Shown in pieces: positions 49,896 to 58,757 of a stretch of 64,000 nucleotides of DNA. Position numbers and translations under genes: made by a program. The stretch is from Mesorhizobium sp. Z1-4. Its GTDB lineage: Bacteria; Pseudomonadota; Alphaproteobacteria; Rhizobiales; Rhizobiaceae. The number at the start of each line of letters is the position of its first letter. Position 1 is the first letter of the stretch. A model generated the notes under the pieces. That model was given only the letters and a program-made list of their open reading frames with translations. It did no database searches and was not told where the DNA came from. The stretch is from the NCBI RefSeq assembly GCF_004000235.1, contig NZ_RCIO01000002.1, positions 389,501 through 453,500 on the forward strand, given 5' to 3'.

Positions 49896-52723
49896 TGGCC
49901 GAGCCTCTCAAGCAGGATCGGCACGTGCACCTGGTCCGATTTGTAGTTGCCGGTGAGCATGTACATCATGATGTTGACGCCGCCGCGCAGCGCCCACAGC
50001 CGCTGCAGCGGATCGGACGGTACCGTCGGCAGCAATGGCCGGCCATTATTGTCGATCGCCCAGGCACCAGCGAGATCGTTGGCTGTGATCATGATCGGCG
50101 AAACACCGTCGCCGGTGCGTACCGGTCGGTTTTCGGAGTTGTCCGCGTCGAGCGAGGATTCCACCCAGAGGGGGCCACCGGTGTAGCGGCCGGGGAATTC
50201 CTGCATGATAAAGAACGCCTTGGTGAGCACGTGGTCCGGCGGAACCGGCTCCAGCGGCGGAATATTGAGCGACGCCAGAATATCGCGCAGGCGCTGCGTG
50301 GCCGCGCTCGCGCCGTCGCTGCCGAAGCCGGTGGAGTACTGGTCGCGTGTGTCGAACAGCACGGTGCCGCCCTGCTGCATATATGCGTCGATGCGGGCCA
50401 CGGCGTCCGGGCTCGGCATCTGGGCGGCGGGGTCGATGGGCCAGTAGATCAGCGGATAAAATGCGAGCTCGTCGGTTTCAACATCGACGCCGGCCGGCGC
50501 GCCGGGTTCCAGCGCGGTCTTTTCGGTCAGGAAACGCGACAAGCCGGTTAGGCCGGCGCGGCTCACCGCGTCGACGGAACTGTCGCCGGTGATCACATAG
50601 GCGATGCGTGTTTCGGTGATGGCGGCAATGGCTTCGGCATCGCCGGGGCGCGTGTCGTCGGCCAGAACGGGGGAGGGCGCCAGCGCCCATAGGCCGGACG
50701 CCAGGGCGGCAATTGCAAGGGTGGCAGTGGCATTGGCCGCGCGGCGGCGAACGCGCGCGGCGGCGAACACGCCGCTCATCCAGAACACGGCGAGCATGTC
50801 GAGGATCATGAATATCAAGGCCGCTGCCAGCAGGAAGCCACGAAGCTCCTGCGATTCATCAAAGGCGTAAGCGGCGCTGGACACAGGAATGCCGGTCTGC
50901 GGACGGTCGATCGGCAGCAGCGCCGCCTCGCGGCCGAGCAGGTTGTGGGCGAACACGCCTTCCTCACCGCCATAAAGGCCCGGCGGATTTTCGATGGTGA
51001 CCGGCTGTTCGTCGGACATGATTTCGAGAGGCCGAGCTTCGGGCGAGGGCGGCACCAGCTGGCCGTCCGCCGAGATCATGCGGTAGGGCGGCAGAGCTTC
51101 GCGGGCGCCTTCGGGGCCGGCCTCGGCGCTGCCCTGATTGCGCGAAAGCTGTACCAGCCGGCGCAGCATCTCCACAAAAGTGCCGGAGATCGGCAGGTTG
51201 GACCATGTCGCCTGCGGCGTGACATGGAACAGCACCAGAGTACCGTCTCCGCGGCTGGCGCCGGTTACCAGCGGAGTGCCGTCGGCCAGGGTTGCCCATG
51301 AACGTTCGACGATATCGGGTGTCGGCTCGGCCAGAACCTGGCGGCTGACCGTCACCTCGTTGGGCGGTGTCAAATCGGCAAATGGGCCGGAAGCGGGGAA
51401 CTCGGTGAGCGGCTGCGGTTCGGTCCATGACAGCGAGCCGCCCAGCTGCCGTTCACCCAGGCGCAGGCGCACCGGCAGCATGTCTTCGTCGTTTTCGGCC
51501 GCGGCCAGCCGGGAGCCGGCGAAGCGGACCAGCGTACCGCCGCCCTCCATCCACTCGATGAGCTGAGCACGGGCCTCATCGGGCAGCGTGCCGACATCGG
51601 CCATCACGATCATCGCCGGTTTGCGCTCAAGAAGCGCGGGGATCGCTTCCGTAAGGTCCGCACTCTCAGCCTCCACGAGATCGGCGAAGGGCGCGAGGGC
51701 GCGGTCGATGTAAAATAGCGGCGACAACAGGGGCTGTGCCTGGTCGCCTTCGGCCTGCGAAATGAGACCGACCCGGCGGCGCTTGGAGCTTTCGTCGAGC
51801 ACACGTACCGCTGCTGCCTGGGCCTGACCGTCAATCGCAATCGAGGCGAAATCGTTGCGCAGTTCGAAGGGGACTTCGAACTGGGCGACAGCCTGCGAAT
51901 CCGCCGGCCCGAAGCTCAGGGTTGCGTCGGCGATCCGGCGCCCCCGATCATCGAAGGCCCCGACTGTTGCTGCAGCGGGTACCGGGTCGCCCGGTAGGCG
52001 GACGGCCGAGACCTCGAAGGCTCTGGCGTTGTTTTCGGCCGTCCTCAAGCCGATCATGGGCAGGCTGTCGGGTTCGACCCAAACCAGGCTTGAGATGTCG
52101 CCCCCGAGCAGCTGTTCGAATGCCTGCCGGTCGCCCGGTTCGGCAAGGCCATCGGTGAGGATGACGACAGACGCGCCCGGAACGGCCTCAAGCGCGCCGG
52201 CGACGCGGGCGTAGACGGCCGGTCTGTCGGGCGGTACGGGCTGCGGTTTGATGGCGTTGAGGCGGTCGCGTGCTGCACCCGCGTCGAATGGACCGATCTC
52301 TGCATTCAACGGTTCGGCGGTGAACGCCAGAATGACCGGCACGCCGGCGTCAGCGGCGTCGTCGATGAAACGGGATGCCGTTGCGGCGCGGCGTTCCCAG
52401 TCGGTGGCTGCGGACCAGCTATTGTCCATGACAATGGCGACCGCGCTGCCTCCGGTCGAGACGTTTTCGCGCGGATTGTACACCGGTTCGGCCAGTGCGA
52501 GGATGACCAGCGCGGCCATGAGAAGCCTCAGCAATGTCAGCCACCACGGGCTCTGATGCGGCGTTTCCTCGCGGCGGACGACCCGCGCCAGAATGCGCAG
52601 CGGCGGAAACAGCTCAAGCTGCGGGCGCGGCGGGGTGAGGCGCAGCAGCCACCAGATGACGGGCAGAAGCAGCAGGCCGAACAGGACGGCCGGTGCACCG
52701 AAGCTAAGCGGAAGCCAGCTCAT
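49892..52723 (-). CDS. BatA-like/DUF4159 membrane protein
   Basis: A 943-residue protein. The N-terminal BatA-type helices (about 6-24 and 60-80, with LLPVIWWLLRLTPPRPQ between) are followed by a VWA-like domain (VAIVMDNSWSAATDWE near 97, VVILTDGLAEPGD near 177), a central periplasmic region, another helix pair near 655-710, and a C-terminal DUF4159 domain from about 730 (YPLIYWPIDPAAQ and GGTVLFDTRDQYS near 795; GGVNIMMYMLTGNYKSDQVH near the end). DUF4159 resembles a ThuA/GATase fold. ATG at 52723 overlaps the DUF58 stop as ATGA. It probably works with MoxR and DUF58 in envelope protein or metal-centre assembly. Confidence 0.88.
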   Translation of the reverse strand: MSWLPLSFGAPAVLFGLLLLPVIWWLLRLTPPRPQLELFPPLRILARVVRREETPHQSPWWLTLLRLLMAALVILALAEPVYNPRENVSTGGSAVAIVMDNSWSAATDWERRAATASRFIDDAADAGVPVILAFTAEPLNAEIGPFDAGAARDRLNAIKPQPVPPDRPAVYARVAGALEAVPGASVVILTDGLAEPGDRQAFEQLLGGDISSLVWVEPDSLPMIGLRTAENNARAFEVSAVRLPGDPVPAAATVGAFDDRGRRIADATLSFGPADSQAVAQFEVPFELRNDFASIAIDGQAQAAAVRVLDESSKRRRVGLISQAEGDQAQPLLSPLFYIDRALAPFADLVEAESADLTEAIPALLERKPAMIVMADVGTLPDEARAQLIEWMEGGGTLVRFAGSRLAAAENDEDMLPVRLRLGERQLGGSLSWTEPQPLTEFPASGPFADLTPPNEVTVSRQVLAEPTPDIVERSWATLADGTPLVTGASRGDGTLVLFHVTPQATWSNLPISGTFVEMLRRLVQLSRNQGSAEAGPEGAREALPPYRMISADGQLVPPSPEARPLEIMSDEQPVTIENPPGLYGGEEGVFAHNLLGREAALLPIDRPQTGIPVSSAAYAFDESQELRGFLLAAALIFMILDMLAVFWMSGVFAAARVRRRAANATATLAIAALASGLWALAPSPVLADDTRPGDAEAIAAITETRIAYVITGDSSVDAVSRAGLTGLSRFLTEKTALEPGAPAGVDVETDELAFYPLIYWPIDPAAQMPSPDAVARIDAYMQQGGTVLFDTRDQYSTGFGSDGASAATQRLRDILASLNIPPLEPVPPDHVLTKAFFIMQEFPGRYTGGPLWVESSLDADNSENRPVRTGDGVSPIMITANDLAGAWAIDNNGRPLLPTVPSDPLQRLWALRGGVNIMMYMLTGNYKSDQVHVPILLERLGQ

Positions 52724-53637
52724 GAGTGCACCCCGTGGCCGAGGCCCGGATCGACTGTCATGGCCATATGTACCTTGACCAGTGCCTCCGACGCCAGCCG
52801 GTCCGTGTGATTGACGGTATAGCTCCAGCCCAACCGCTTGCACCACATATCGAGCTCGGTCCGGCGCGCGAGGTAGAGCCGGCGGTAGTCCGCACCCAGC
52901 GTTTCGGCGCGCCCTGCGGTCAGCCGCTCGCCGGTTTCAGGATCGTGAAATTCCGTACGGCCGGCATAAGGAAAGGTCTCTTCCGCAGGGTCCGCAACCT
53001 CAACCAGATGGGCCCGAACGCCACGCTGGGCCAGCGGGCCGAGCCAGGCCTGCGTTTCTTCCGCCGGGTCCAGAAAGTCGCTGACTACGACGATGTCGGA
53101 GAAGCGGCGGATGTGCGCCATCTCGGGCCGCGCCGAGGGCGATTGAATGTGCGCCAGGCGCGCCGCCAGCCGCTCGGCGCCGTCGCGGGCCGCGAAAGGG
53201 TCGGTCACACCGGGCCAGGCGATGCGCTCGCCGGAGCGCGACAAGAGTTCGGCCAGTGCCAGGGCAAGCACCAGCGCGCGCGATTGTTTCGAAACACTCG
53301 CGCCTGCCGACTGGTAAAGCATCGACGGTGAAGGATCGGCCCAAAGCCAGACCGTGTGCGCGGCCTCCCACTCCCGGTCGCGGATATAAATGTGGTCGTC
53401 ACGGGCCGAGCGACGCCAGTCGATGCGCGCGTGCGACTCGCCGTCGACATAAGGCCGGAATTGCCAGAAGTTCTCGCCGATGCCACGGCGCCTGCGTCCG
53501 TGCCAGCCGGCGATGACGGTGTTGACCACCCGCCGCGCCTCTACCAGCAGATCGGGAACCAGCGAGGCGCGCAGCCGCCCGCGCGCGAGCGCGTCGGTTG
53601 TGGTAACGGGGGCTGCGGCTCCGCCGACCGGCGCCAT
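52720..53637 (-). CDS. DUF58 domain protein
   Basis: A 305-residue protein with the DUF58 motif in VDGESHARIDWRRSARDDHIYIR (residues about 67-90, seen as ESHARIDWRRSAR and IYIRDREWE) and a VWA-like fold after it (LWADPSPSMLY near 104, VVVSDFLDPAEETQAWL near 205). DUF58 proteins always pair with MoxR ATPases. It is the second gene of the MoxR block, 13 bases after MoxR and overlapping the DUF4159 gene. There is no signal peptide or clear helix, so it is cytosolic here. Confidence 0.92.
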   Translation of the reverse strand: MAPVGGAAAPVTTTDALARGRLRASLVPDLLVEARRVVNTVIAGWHGRRRRGIGENFWQFRPYVDGESHARIDWRRSARDDHIYIRDREWEAAHTVWLWADPSPSMLYQSAGASVSKQSRALVLALALAELLSRSGERIAWPGVTDPFAARDGAERLAARLAHIQSPSARPEMAHIRRFSDIVVVSDFLDPAEETQAWLGPLAQRGVRAHLVEVADPAEETFPYAGRTEFHDPETGERLTAGRAETLGADYRRLYLARRTELDMWCKRLGWSYTVNHTDRLASEALVKVHMAMTVDPGLGHGVHS

Positions 53638-53650
53638 CAGATGCCCAGCC

Positions 53651-54658
53651 TCAGCCCTGTGCCCTGACCAGACGGGCGATCACGTCACGAACGCTTGTAC
53701 CTTCGGCGCGGGCCGCGAATGTCAAAGCCATGCGGTGCTGGAGAACGGGTTCGGCCAGCGCGTGGACATCGTCCACGGACGGCGCCAGCCGCCCGTCGTA
53801 AAGGGCACGGGCACGGGCACACAATGTCAGCGCCTGGCTGGCGCGCGGGCCCGGTCCCCAGGCAACCTGACGGTCGGTTTCCTCATTTCCCTGGCCGGGG
53901 CGCGCGGAGCGGACCAGCGACAGGATCGCCTCGACTACGGTTTCCGGCACCGGCATACGGCGAACCAGCTGCTGGATTTCGCGCAGCCGTGCCGCCGTCA
54001 GGACGTTTTCGGCGGGAGCCTCGTCGGCGCCCGTGGTTTCAATCAGGATGCGGCGCTCGGCCTCGATCTCGGGATAGGAGATGTCGACCTGCATCAGAAA
54101 GCGGTCGAGCTGCGCTTCCGGCAGCGGGTAGGTGCCTTCCTGCTCCAGCGGGTTCTGTGTTGCAAGCACGTGGAACGGCGAAGGAAGGTCGTGCCTGCGG
54201 CCTGCGACGGTGACGTGATATTCCTGCATCGACTGCAGCAGCGCCGACTGCGTACGCGGGCTTGCACGGTTGATCTCGTCGGCCATCAGCAGCTGCGCGA
54301 AGACCGGCCCGGAAATGAAACGGAAGCCACGTTTGCCGGCCTCGTTTTCCTCCAGCACCTCGGAGCCGAGGATATCGGACGGCATCAGGTCGGGCGTGAA
54401 CTGGATCCGGTTGGCATCGAGACCGAGCACGGTGCCCAGCGTGTCCACAAGCTTGGTCTTGGCGAGACCCGGCACGCCCACCAGCAGCGCGTGGCCGCCG
54501 GCAAGAAGCGCCACCAAAGTACGCTCCACAACGGCGTGCTGACCGAAAATGACATCACCGACCGCGCCCTTGACCCTGGCGATATCCGCCAGTGCCTTTT
54601 CGGCCTCGGCGATCATCTCCTTTTCGGTCGGAGCCTTGTCCTTGACGATGACGCTCAT
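53651..54658 (-). CDS. MoxR family AAA+ ATPase
   Basis: A 335-residue ATPase. Walker A is in LLVGVPGLAKTKLVDTLG near residue 68 and Walker B in LLMADEINRASPRTQSALLQ near 128, followed by sensor 1 in HVLATQNPLEQEGTYPLPEAQLDRF (near 170, seen in parts). The C-terminal lid has the expected RASQALTLCARARAL. It is the first gene of a four-gene minus-strand operon (MoxR, DUF58, DUF4159, VWA/GATase-like). MoxR proteins act as chaperones that remodel partner complexes; the VWA-like partners fit this. Confidence 0.95.
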   Translation of the reverse strand: MSVIVKDKAPTEKEMIAEAEKALADIARVKGAVGDVIFGQHAVVERTLVALLAGGHALLVGVPGLAKTKLVDTLGTVLGLDANRIQFTPDLMPSDILGSEVLEENEAGKRGFRFISGPVFAQLLMADEINRASPRTQSALLQSMQEYHVTVAGRRHDLPSPFHVLATQNPLEQEGTYPLPEAQLDRFLMQVDISYPEIEAERRILIETTGADEAPAENVLTAARLREIQQLVRRMPVPETVVEAILSLVRSARPGQGNEETDRQVAWGPGPRASQALTLCARARALYDGRLAPSVDDVHALAEPVLQHRMALTFAARAEGTSVRDVIARLVRAQG

Positions 54659-54816
54659 GCCCCTTCAATCCTTTCAACGGAAGCCCTCGAGCCGCCGGCC
54701 CGGCAGGCATGTCGTCTCAAATTGGCGCGACTCACCCTATGTTGCGGTGCGCACAAGTTGAACATAAATCAGCCTTCGGGACTGACAAGCGCGATGACAG
54801 TGACTATTTCGTGACG

Positions 54817-55443
54817 ATGGCCGACCGAACAGACCCCATGAAAGGCCTTGCAGCGGCCGGGGATACCGCCGGGCTGCAGGCACTGATCGCGCGTGCGGCG
54901 CGCGCCGGCAAAGGCCTGCCGCCGGTCGAGCGCTGGAACCCCGAATTCTGCGGCGATCTCGACATGGAGATCAAAGCCGACGGCACGTGGTTCTACATGG
55001 GTTCGCCGATCGGGCGGGCAGCGCTTGTGCAACTCTTCTCGACCGTTCTGCGCAAGGATGAGGACGGCAGAACGTATCTCGTGACCCCTGTGGAAAAGGT
55101 CGGCATCCGGGTCGAGGACGCGCCTTTTGTCGCCGTGGAGATGGATGTTTCGGGGCAGGGGACGAATCAGGTGCTTACATTTCGTACCAATGTGGGCGAC
55201 GTGATCGAGGCTGGGCCAGGCCATAGGCTGCGGTTTGTCGACGAAGACGGAACCGGCGGACTGAAGCCCTATCTTCATGTGCGCGGACGGCTTGAAGCTC
55301 TGGTGGCGCGGCCGGTGATGTATCAGATCGTCGAGATCGGCGAGGAGGTCGAAATCGACGGTGAGACAATGTTTTGCGTGCGCTCCAGCGGCGAGGTTTT
55401 TCCGGTCATGCCGGTGGCAACGCTGAAACGCCTGAGCGCCTGA
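54817..55443 (+). CDS. DUF1285 family protein
   Basis: A 208-residue cytosolic protein of the DUF1285 family. The family stretch PPVERWNPEFCGDLDMEIKADGTWFYMGSPIGR (residues about 37-69, broken here: VERWNPEFCGDLDM and GTWFYMGSPIGR) is clear. The structure of a family member suggests a split barrel of unknown role. ATG at 54817 is chosen, though GTG at 54811 is possible. It is followed directly by the Nudix gene and the CCA-adding enzyme gene; this three-gene order is common in Rhizobiales. Confidence 0.9.
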   Translation: MADRTDPMKGLAAAGDTAGLQALIARAARAGKGLPPVERWNPEFCGDLDMEIKADGTWFYMGSPIGRAALVQLFSTVLRKDEDGRTYLVTPVEKVGIRVEDAPFVAVEMDVSGQGTNQVLTFRTNVGDVIEAGPGHRLRFVDEDGTGGLKPYLHVRGRLEALVARPVMYQIVEIGEEVEIDGETMFCVRSSGEVFPVMPVATLKRLSA

Positions 55444-56073
55444 ATGGACACTGCCGCCACAGGATCGTTTTCGGCGGAGGATTTTCGCCGCCGCGCGTCC
55501 GGCGCGTCCGGGGCGGTGGACGACGATTTCGGCGATCACCGGCTTAACCCCGATCTTCGCGACATGATCGTTCGGCCCGGGTTGCGCGATGCCGCCGTGC
55601 TGATCCCGGTTGTCGATCATGATGAGGGCGCAACCGTAATCCTCACGCAGCGCACGGAGAAGCTGCGCAGCCATTCGGGGCAGATCGCCTTTCCGGGCGG
55701 CAAGATCGATCCCGAAGACGCTTCGCCGGAGCATGCGGCTCTGCGCGAGGCCGACGAGGAGATCGGCCTCAACGGCGCTCATGTCGATATCATCGGTCGG
55801 TTACCCGATTATGTTTCGGGTTCCGGATTTCGCATCGCGCCGGTGCTTTCGGTCGTGCGCCCCGGCTTCGACCTCACGATCAATCCGCATGAGGTTGATG
55901 CGGCATTCGAGGTGCCGCTGGCGTTTCTGATGGACCCGGCCAACCACCGCCGGCAAAGCCGGGTGTGGAACAAGCGCGAGCGGTTTTTCTACGAGATGCC
56001 GTTCGGCGAAAGATATATCTGGGGTGTGACGGCCGGAATCATCCGCCAGCTCTACGAGAGGCTTTACCTGTGA
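55444..56073 (+). CDS. Nudix hydrolase, CoA pyrophosphatase type
   Basis: A 209-residue Nudix protein of the NUDT7/NudL type, which splits coenzyme A into 4'-phosphopantetheine and 3',5'-ADP. The family signature LTQRTEKLRSHSGQIAFPGGKID precedes the box (GGKIDPEDASPEHAALREAD and EEIGL), at about residues 61-100. The start ATG directly follows the DUF1285 stop. Its stop overlaps the GTG start of the CCA gene by four bases. Confidence 0.93.
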   Translation: MDTAATGSFSAEDFRRRASGASGAVDDDFGDHRLNPDLRDMIVRPGLRDAAVLIPVVDHDEGATVILTQRTEKLRSHSGQIAFPGGKIDPEDASPEHAALREADEEIGLNGAHVDIIGRLPDYVSGSGFRIAPVLSVVRPGFDLTINPHEVDAAFEVPLAFLMDPANHRRQSRVWNKRERFFYEMPFGERYIWGVTAGIIRQLYERLYL

Positions 56074-57320
56074 GCGATGTATCTATCGCCCAAGCGCCCT
56101 GGCTGGGCGACGCCGGCCTGCAGAAACTGCTGTCGGTGTTGTCGGCCGGCGGCGAGGAGGCGCGCATTGCAGGCGGCGCCGTGCGCAACGCGCTTCTGGG
56201 CGAGGCGGTAACCGATGTCGATATAGCCACGACCAATCTGCCGGACGCCGTGATCGCGCGGGCCGAAAGCGCGGGCTTCAAGACCGTGCCGACCGGCAAG
56301 GAACATGGCACGATCACGGTGATCGCCGACGGTACGGCCTATGAGGTGACGACGCTGCGCGCCGATATCGAAACCGATGGACGGCACGCACGTGTCGCGT
56401 TCGGCCGCGACTGGAAGCGCGATGCGGAGCGGCGCGATTTCACGATCAACGGGATGTATGCCGAGGCCGACGGGCGTGTGATCGATCTCGTCGGCGGGCT
56501 GGCGGATCTTCAAAGCCGTACGCTGCGTTTCATCGGCGACGCCGACGAGCGTATCAAGGAAGACTACCTGCGGATCCTGCGCTTTTTCCGCTTTTTCGCA
56601 TGGTATGGAGCCGGGCGTCCTGACGCCGACGGCATCAAGGCCTCGGCGCGTTTGAAGTCGGGACTCGACGGGCTTTCGGCCGAGCGGGTGTGGTCCGAAT
56701 TGCGCCGGCTGCTGTCTGCGCCCGATCCCTCACGCGCACTCTTGTGGATGCGCCAGGCCGGCGTTCTCACGCGTGTGCTGCCGGAAAGTGAGAAGTGGGG
56801 CATCGATGCCGTGCCAGGTCTGGTCGATGCCGAGGGTGCGGAGGGCTGGAAGCCCGATCCGCTGCTCAGGTTGGCCGCGATTGTGCCGCCGGACGCGAAG
56901 CGGCTCGTCGGCTTGGCGGAGCGGTTAAAACTCTCGAATGCGGAGGCCGAAAGGTTGCAGGCCTGGGCGAATGCCGCATCGCCGGCTGCCGAATGCGGAG
57001 AGGCGGAACTTGCCCGCATGGCATATCGCGGCAAGGTGGGCGGTCTCACAGATCGCATGCGCCTGTCGTTTGCCGGCGCGCAGGCGAAATCGGACGCCGG
57101 CACCGCGGCGGGTTACCGGCGCTTGCTCGCTTTCCTGGCGGCCTGGGAAAAGCCGGCTATGCCGGTGACAGGCAACGATCTTCTGGCGGCCGGGCTAATG
57201 CCCGGCAAGTCGCTCGGTACAATTCTCAAATCGCTGGAAAGCGAGTGGATGGAGAGCAATTTCTCGCTGAGCCGCGACGCGCTTCTGAAACGCGCCGCGG
57301 AAATTGTTACGCAGAGCTAA
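56070..57320 (+). CDS. cca: CCA tRNA nucleotidyltransferase
   Basis: A 416-residue class II nucleotidyltransferase that adds CCA to tRNA, or a related poly(A)-polymerase head protein. ARIAGGAVRNALLGEAVTDVDIATT near residues 29-53 (seen as GGAVRNALLGE and DVDIATT) gives the catalytic aspartates. RRDFTINGMYAEADG near 120 and DYLRILRFFRFFAWYG near 160 are the next motifs. VRN rather than the more common VRD is present. The GTG start overlaps the Nudix stop. The one tRNA in the window encodes its CCA, so this enzyme is for repair or other tRNAs. Confidence 0.93.
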   Translation: MSDVSIAQAPWLGDAGLQKLLSVLSAGGEEARIAGGAVRNALLGEAVTDVDIATTNLPDAVIARAESAGFKTVPTGKEHGTITVIADGTAYEVTTLRADIETDGRHARVAFGRDWKRDAERRDFTINGMYAEADGRVIDLVGGLADLQSRTLRFIGDADERIKEDYLRILRFFRFFAWYGAGRPDADGIKASARLKSGLDGLSAERVWSELRRLLSAPDPSRALLWMRQAGVLTRVLPESEKWGIDAVPGLVDAEGAEGWKPDPLLRLAAIVPPDAKRLVGLAERLKLSNAEAERLQAWANAASPAAECGEAELARMAYRGKVGGLTDRMRLSFAGAQAKSDAGTAAGYRRLLAFLAAWEKPAMPVTGNDLLAAGLMPGKSLGTILKSLESEWMESNFSLSRDALLKRAAEIVTQS

Positions 57321-57502
57321 GCCGCGTCGCGCGCAGTGGCGATGCGGGAGCGGATCGCTTCCACCATGGTTTCGCGGATATTCGTTTCGCCATGCGCTTC
57401 GCGCATATGCTCCACCGCGCGGCGCATCACCTCCGCCTCTTCTTCGTGGCGGGTGTGCCAGTCGCACCCGGGCACCAGCGAACCGCAATGATAGGTCTTC
57501 AT
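57317..57502 (-). CDS. DUF1059 family small protein
   Basis: A 61-residue protein with the DUF1059 layout: YHCGSLVPGCDWHTR at the start, with two cysteines and a His, then an EEEAEVMRRAVEHMREAHG helix. The pattern looks like a metal-binding knuckle and helix. ATG at 57502 follows AGGAGG. It is convergent with cca (four shared bases at the stops) and separate from the LysR gene. Confidence 0.85.
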   Translation of the reverse strand: MKTYHCGSLVPGCDWHTRHEEEAEVMRRAVEHMREAHGETNIRETMVEAIRSRIATARDAA

Positions 57503-57578
57503 TGGTTCCTCCTTGGCTCCGTTCGGATGTTCCGACCATAACACAGAATGCGGCGAGAGCAGGAGTTGCCGCCAATAT

Positions 57579-58484
57579 TCAGAGCTGCTGTGCGAACATT
57601 TTTCGGGTTTCGCCCAGCTGGGTTTTGATCCACGACTTGAAGCTGCGAACCTTCGGGTCCTCATGCCGCGAGGTGGCCGTAACCGCCCAATAGTGCATGC
57701 CGGTCGGCGCGCGGTGGCGGAAGGGCGCAACCAGCGCGCCGATGCGCAGCGGATACTCGGCAAGCGTTTGCCATGACAGCATGACACCCTGCCCGGCGAT
57801 CGCGGCATCCTGCGCGAGCGCGGCGTCGGCATAGGTGTTGCCGAAGGTCAGGTCGCCTTCGGACAGGCCGAATTCATCGAGCCACAATTGCCAGGGCAGC
57901 GTGGAATTGAAATCGGCGACGATGGGCACTCCGGCGAGGTCGGATGGATGATGCAGCCTTTGCGCCAGTGCCGGCACGCAGACGGGGAATATCTCCTGTT
58001 CCAGCAGCGGCTCGGCTGTCACGCCCGGCCAGCCGCCCGGGCCGACCCTGATCGCGATGTCGATGTCGGAAGTTGCCGGGTCGATGAGCTGCACCGTTGC
58101 GTCGAGCCTGACCTGTATGCCCGGGTGTTTCGCCATGAAATCGCTGAGGCGCGGTACCAGCCATTTCGAGGCGAGCACCGGCGCGACGGAAATGGTCAGC
58201 ACGTCATCCGGATGTTGGGCGGCCGAAGCGACAGCCTGATCGAGCGCGGCGAAACCGGTTGTCAGCCGCGCCAGGAACTCTCGGCCGAAGCGCGTCGGTA
58301 CGAGCCCGCGCGTGCTGCGTTCGAAAACCTGCCGGCCAAGCTGCTCCTCGGCGCGAATGATCTGCTGGCTCACCGCACCCACGGTCACGCCGAGTTCGGA
58401 TGCCGCAGCCTTCAGCGAGCCCAGCCGGCCGCAGCTTTCCAGTGCACGCAAGCCGTTGAGATGCAGCCGGTTCAGGTCTTTCAT
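57579..58484 (-). CDS. LysR family regulator (GcvA-like)
   Basis: A 301-residue LysR protein with the GcvA/AmpR-type start: LNGLRALESCGRLGSLKAAA followed by SELGVTVGAVSQQIIRAEEQLG (HTH near 25-48) and VFERSTRGLVPTRFG. The effector domain begins at about 95. The target is unknown; a pair of 11-base direct repeats and a small gene lie upstream in the divergent direction. Confidence 0.93.
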   Translation of the reverse strand: MKDLNRLHLNGLRALESCGRLGSLKAAASELGVTVGAVSQQIIRAEEQLGRQVFERSTRGLVPTRFGREFLARLTTGFAALDQAVASAAQHPDDVLTISVAPVLASKWLVPRLSDFMAKHPGIQVRLDATVQLIDPATSDIDIAIRVGPGGWPGVTAEPLLEQEIFPVCVPALAQRLHHPSDLAGVPIVADFNSTLPWQLWLDEFGLSEGDLTFGNTYADAALAQDAAIAGQGVMLSWQTLAEYPLRIGALVAPFRHRAPTGMHYWAVTATSRHEDPKVRSFKSWIKTQLGETRKMFAQQL

Positions 58485-58521
58485 ATAGGTTTTCTATATC
58501 GCGACGGAGCAATTCTCCATT

Positions 58522-58553
58522 GAAATTTGGGCTTTTCAGGCGGAAATTTGGGC
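58522..58553. promoter_or_regulatory. Direct repeat GAAATTTGGGC (two copies)
   Basis: GAAATTTGGGC at 58522-58532 and 58543-58553, exactly 21 bases apart (two helical turns), in the gap between the LysR gene and the divergent short gene at 58578. The spacing puts both copies on the same face of the DNA, as expected for a regulator bound twice. Confidence 0.5.
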
Positions 58554-58577
58554 GTATTGGAAAAGGAGCCGACAAAA

Positions 58578-58751
58578 ATGCTGCAGATAATCTGGAGTAT
58601 GTTCCGGTCAGCACGACCGCGGAGCCGGGCCGAGCGCGGTAAAGACTGGCATTGCGACCCGCTCGCGCATCCCGCTCTGGAGCGTATGACACCGGCCGAA
58701 CTCGGCGATCTGCCGCTCGGCTCGCTCAGGTGCGATTGCCGCCACGGCTGA
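58578..58751 (+). CDS. Small basic protein of unknown function
   Basis: A 57-residue protein: a short amphipathic start (MLQIIWSMFRSARPRSRAER), then WHCDPLAHPALERMTPAELGDLP and a CDC end (seen in parts). The pattern of two Cys positions and ALERM helix resembles short conserved Rhizobiales proteins, but I cannot name it. ATG at 58578 has AAGGAG nine bases upstream, which supports a real gene. It is convergent with hemF, with six bases between the stops. Confidence 0.6.
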   Translation: MLQIIWSMFRSARPRSRAERGKDWHCDPLAHPALERMTPAELGDLPLGSLRCDCRHG

Positions 58752-58757
58752 GTGGCC

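Noticed and set aside
48378-49946. Plus-strand frame of 522 residues in the MoxR block
   Set aside because: Antisense shadow of the VWA/GATase-like gene, no ribosome site or family.
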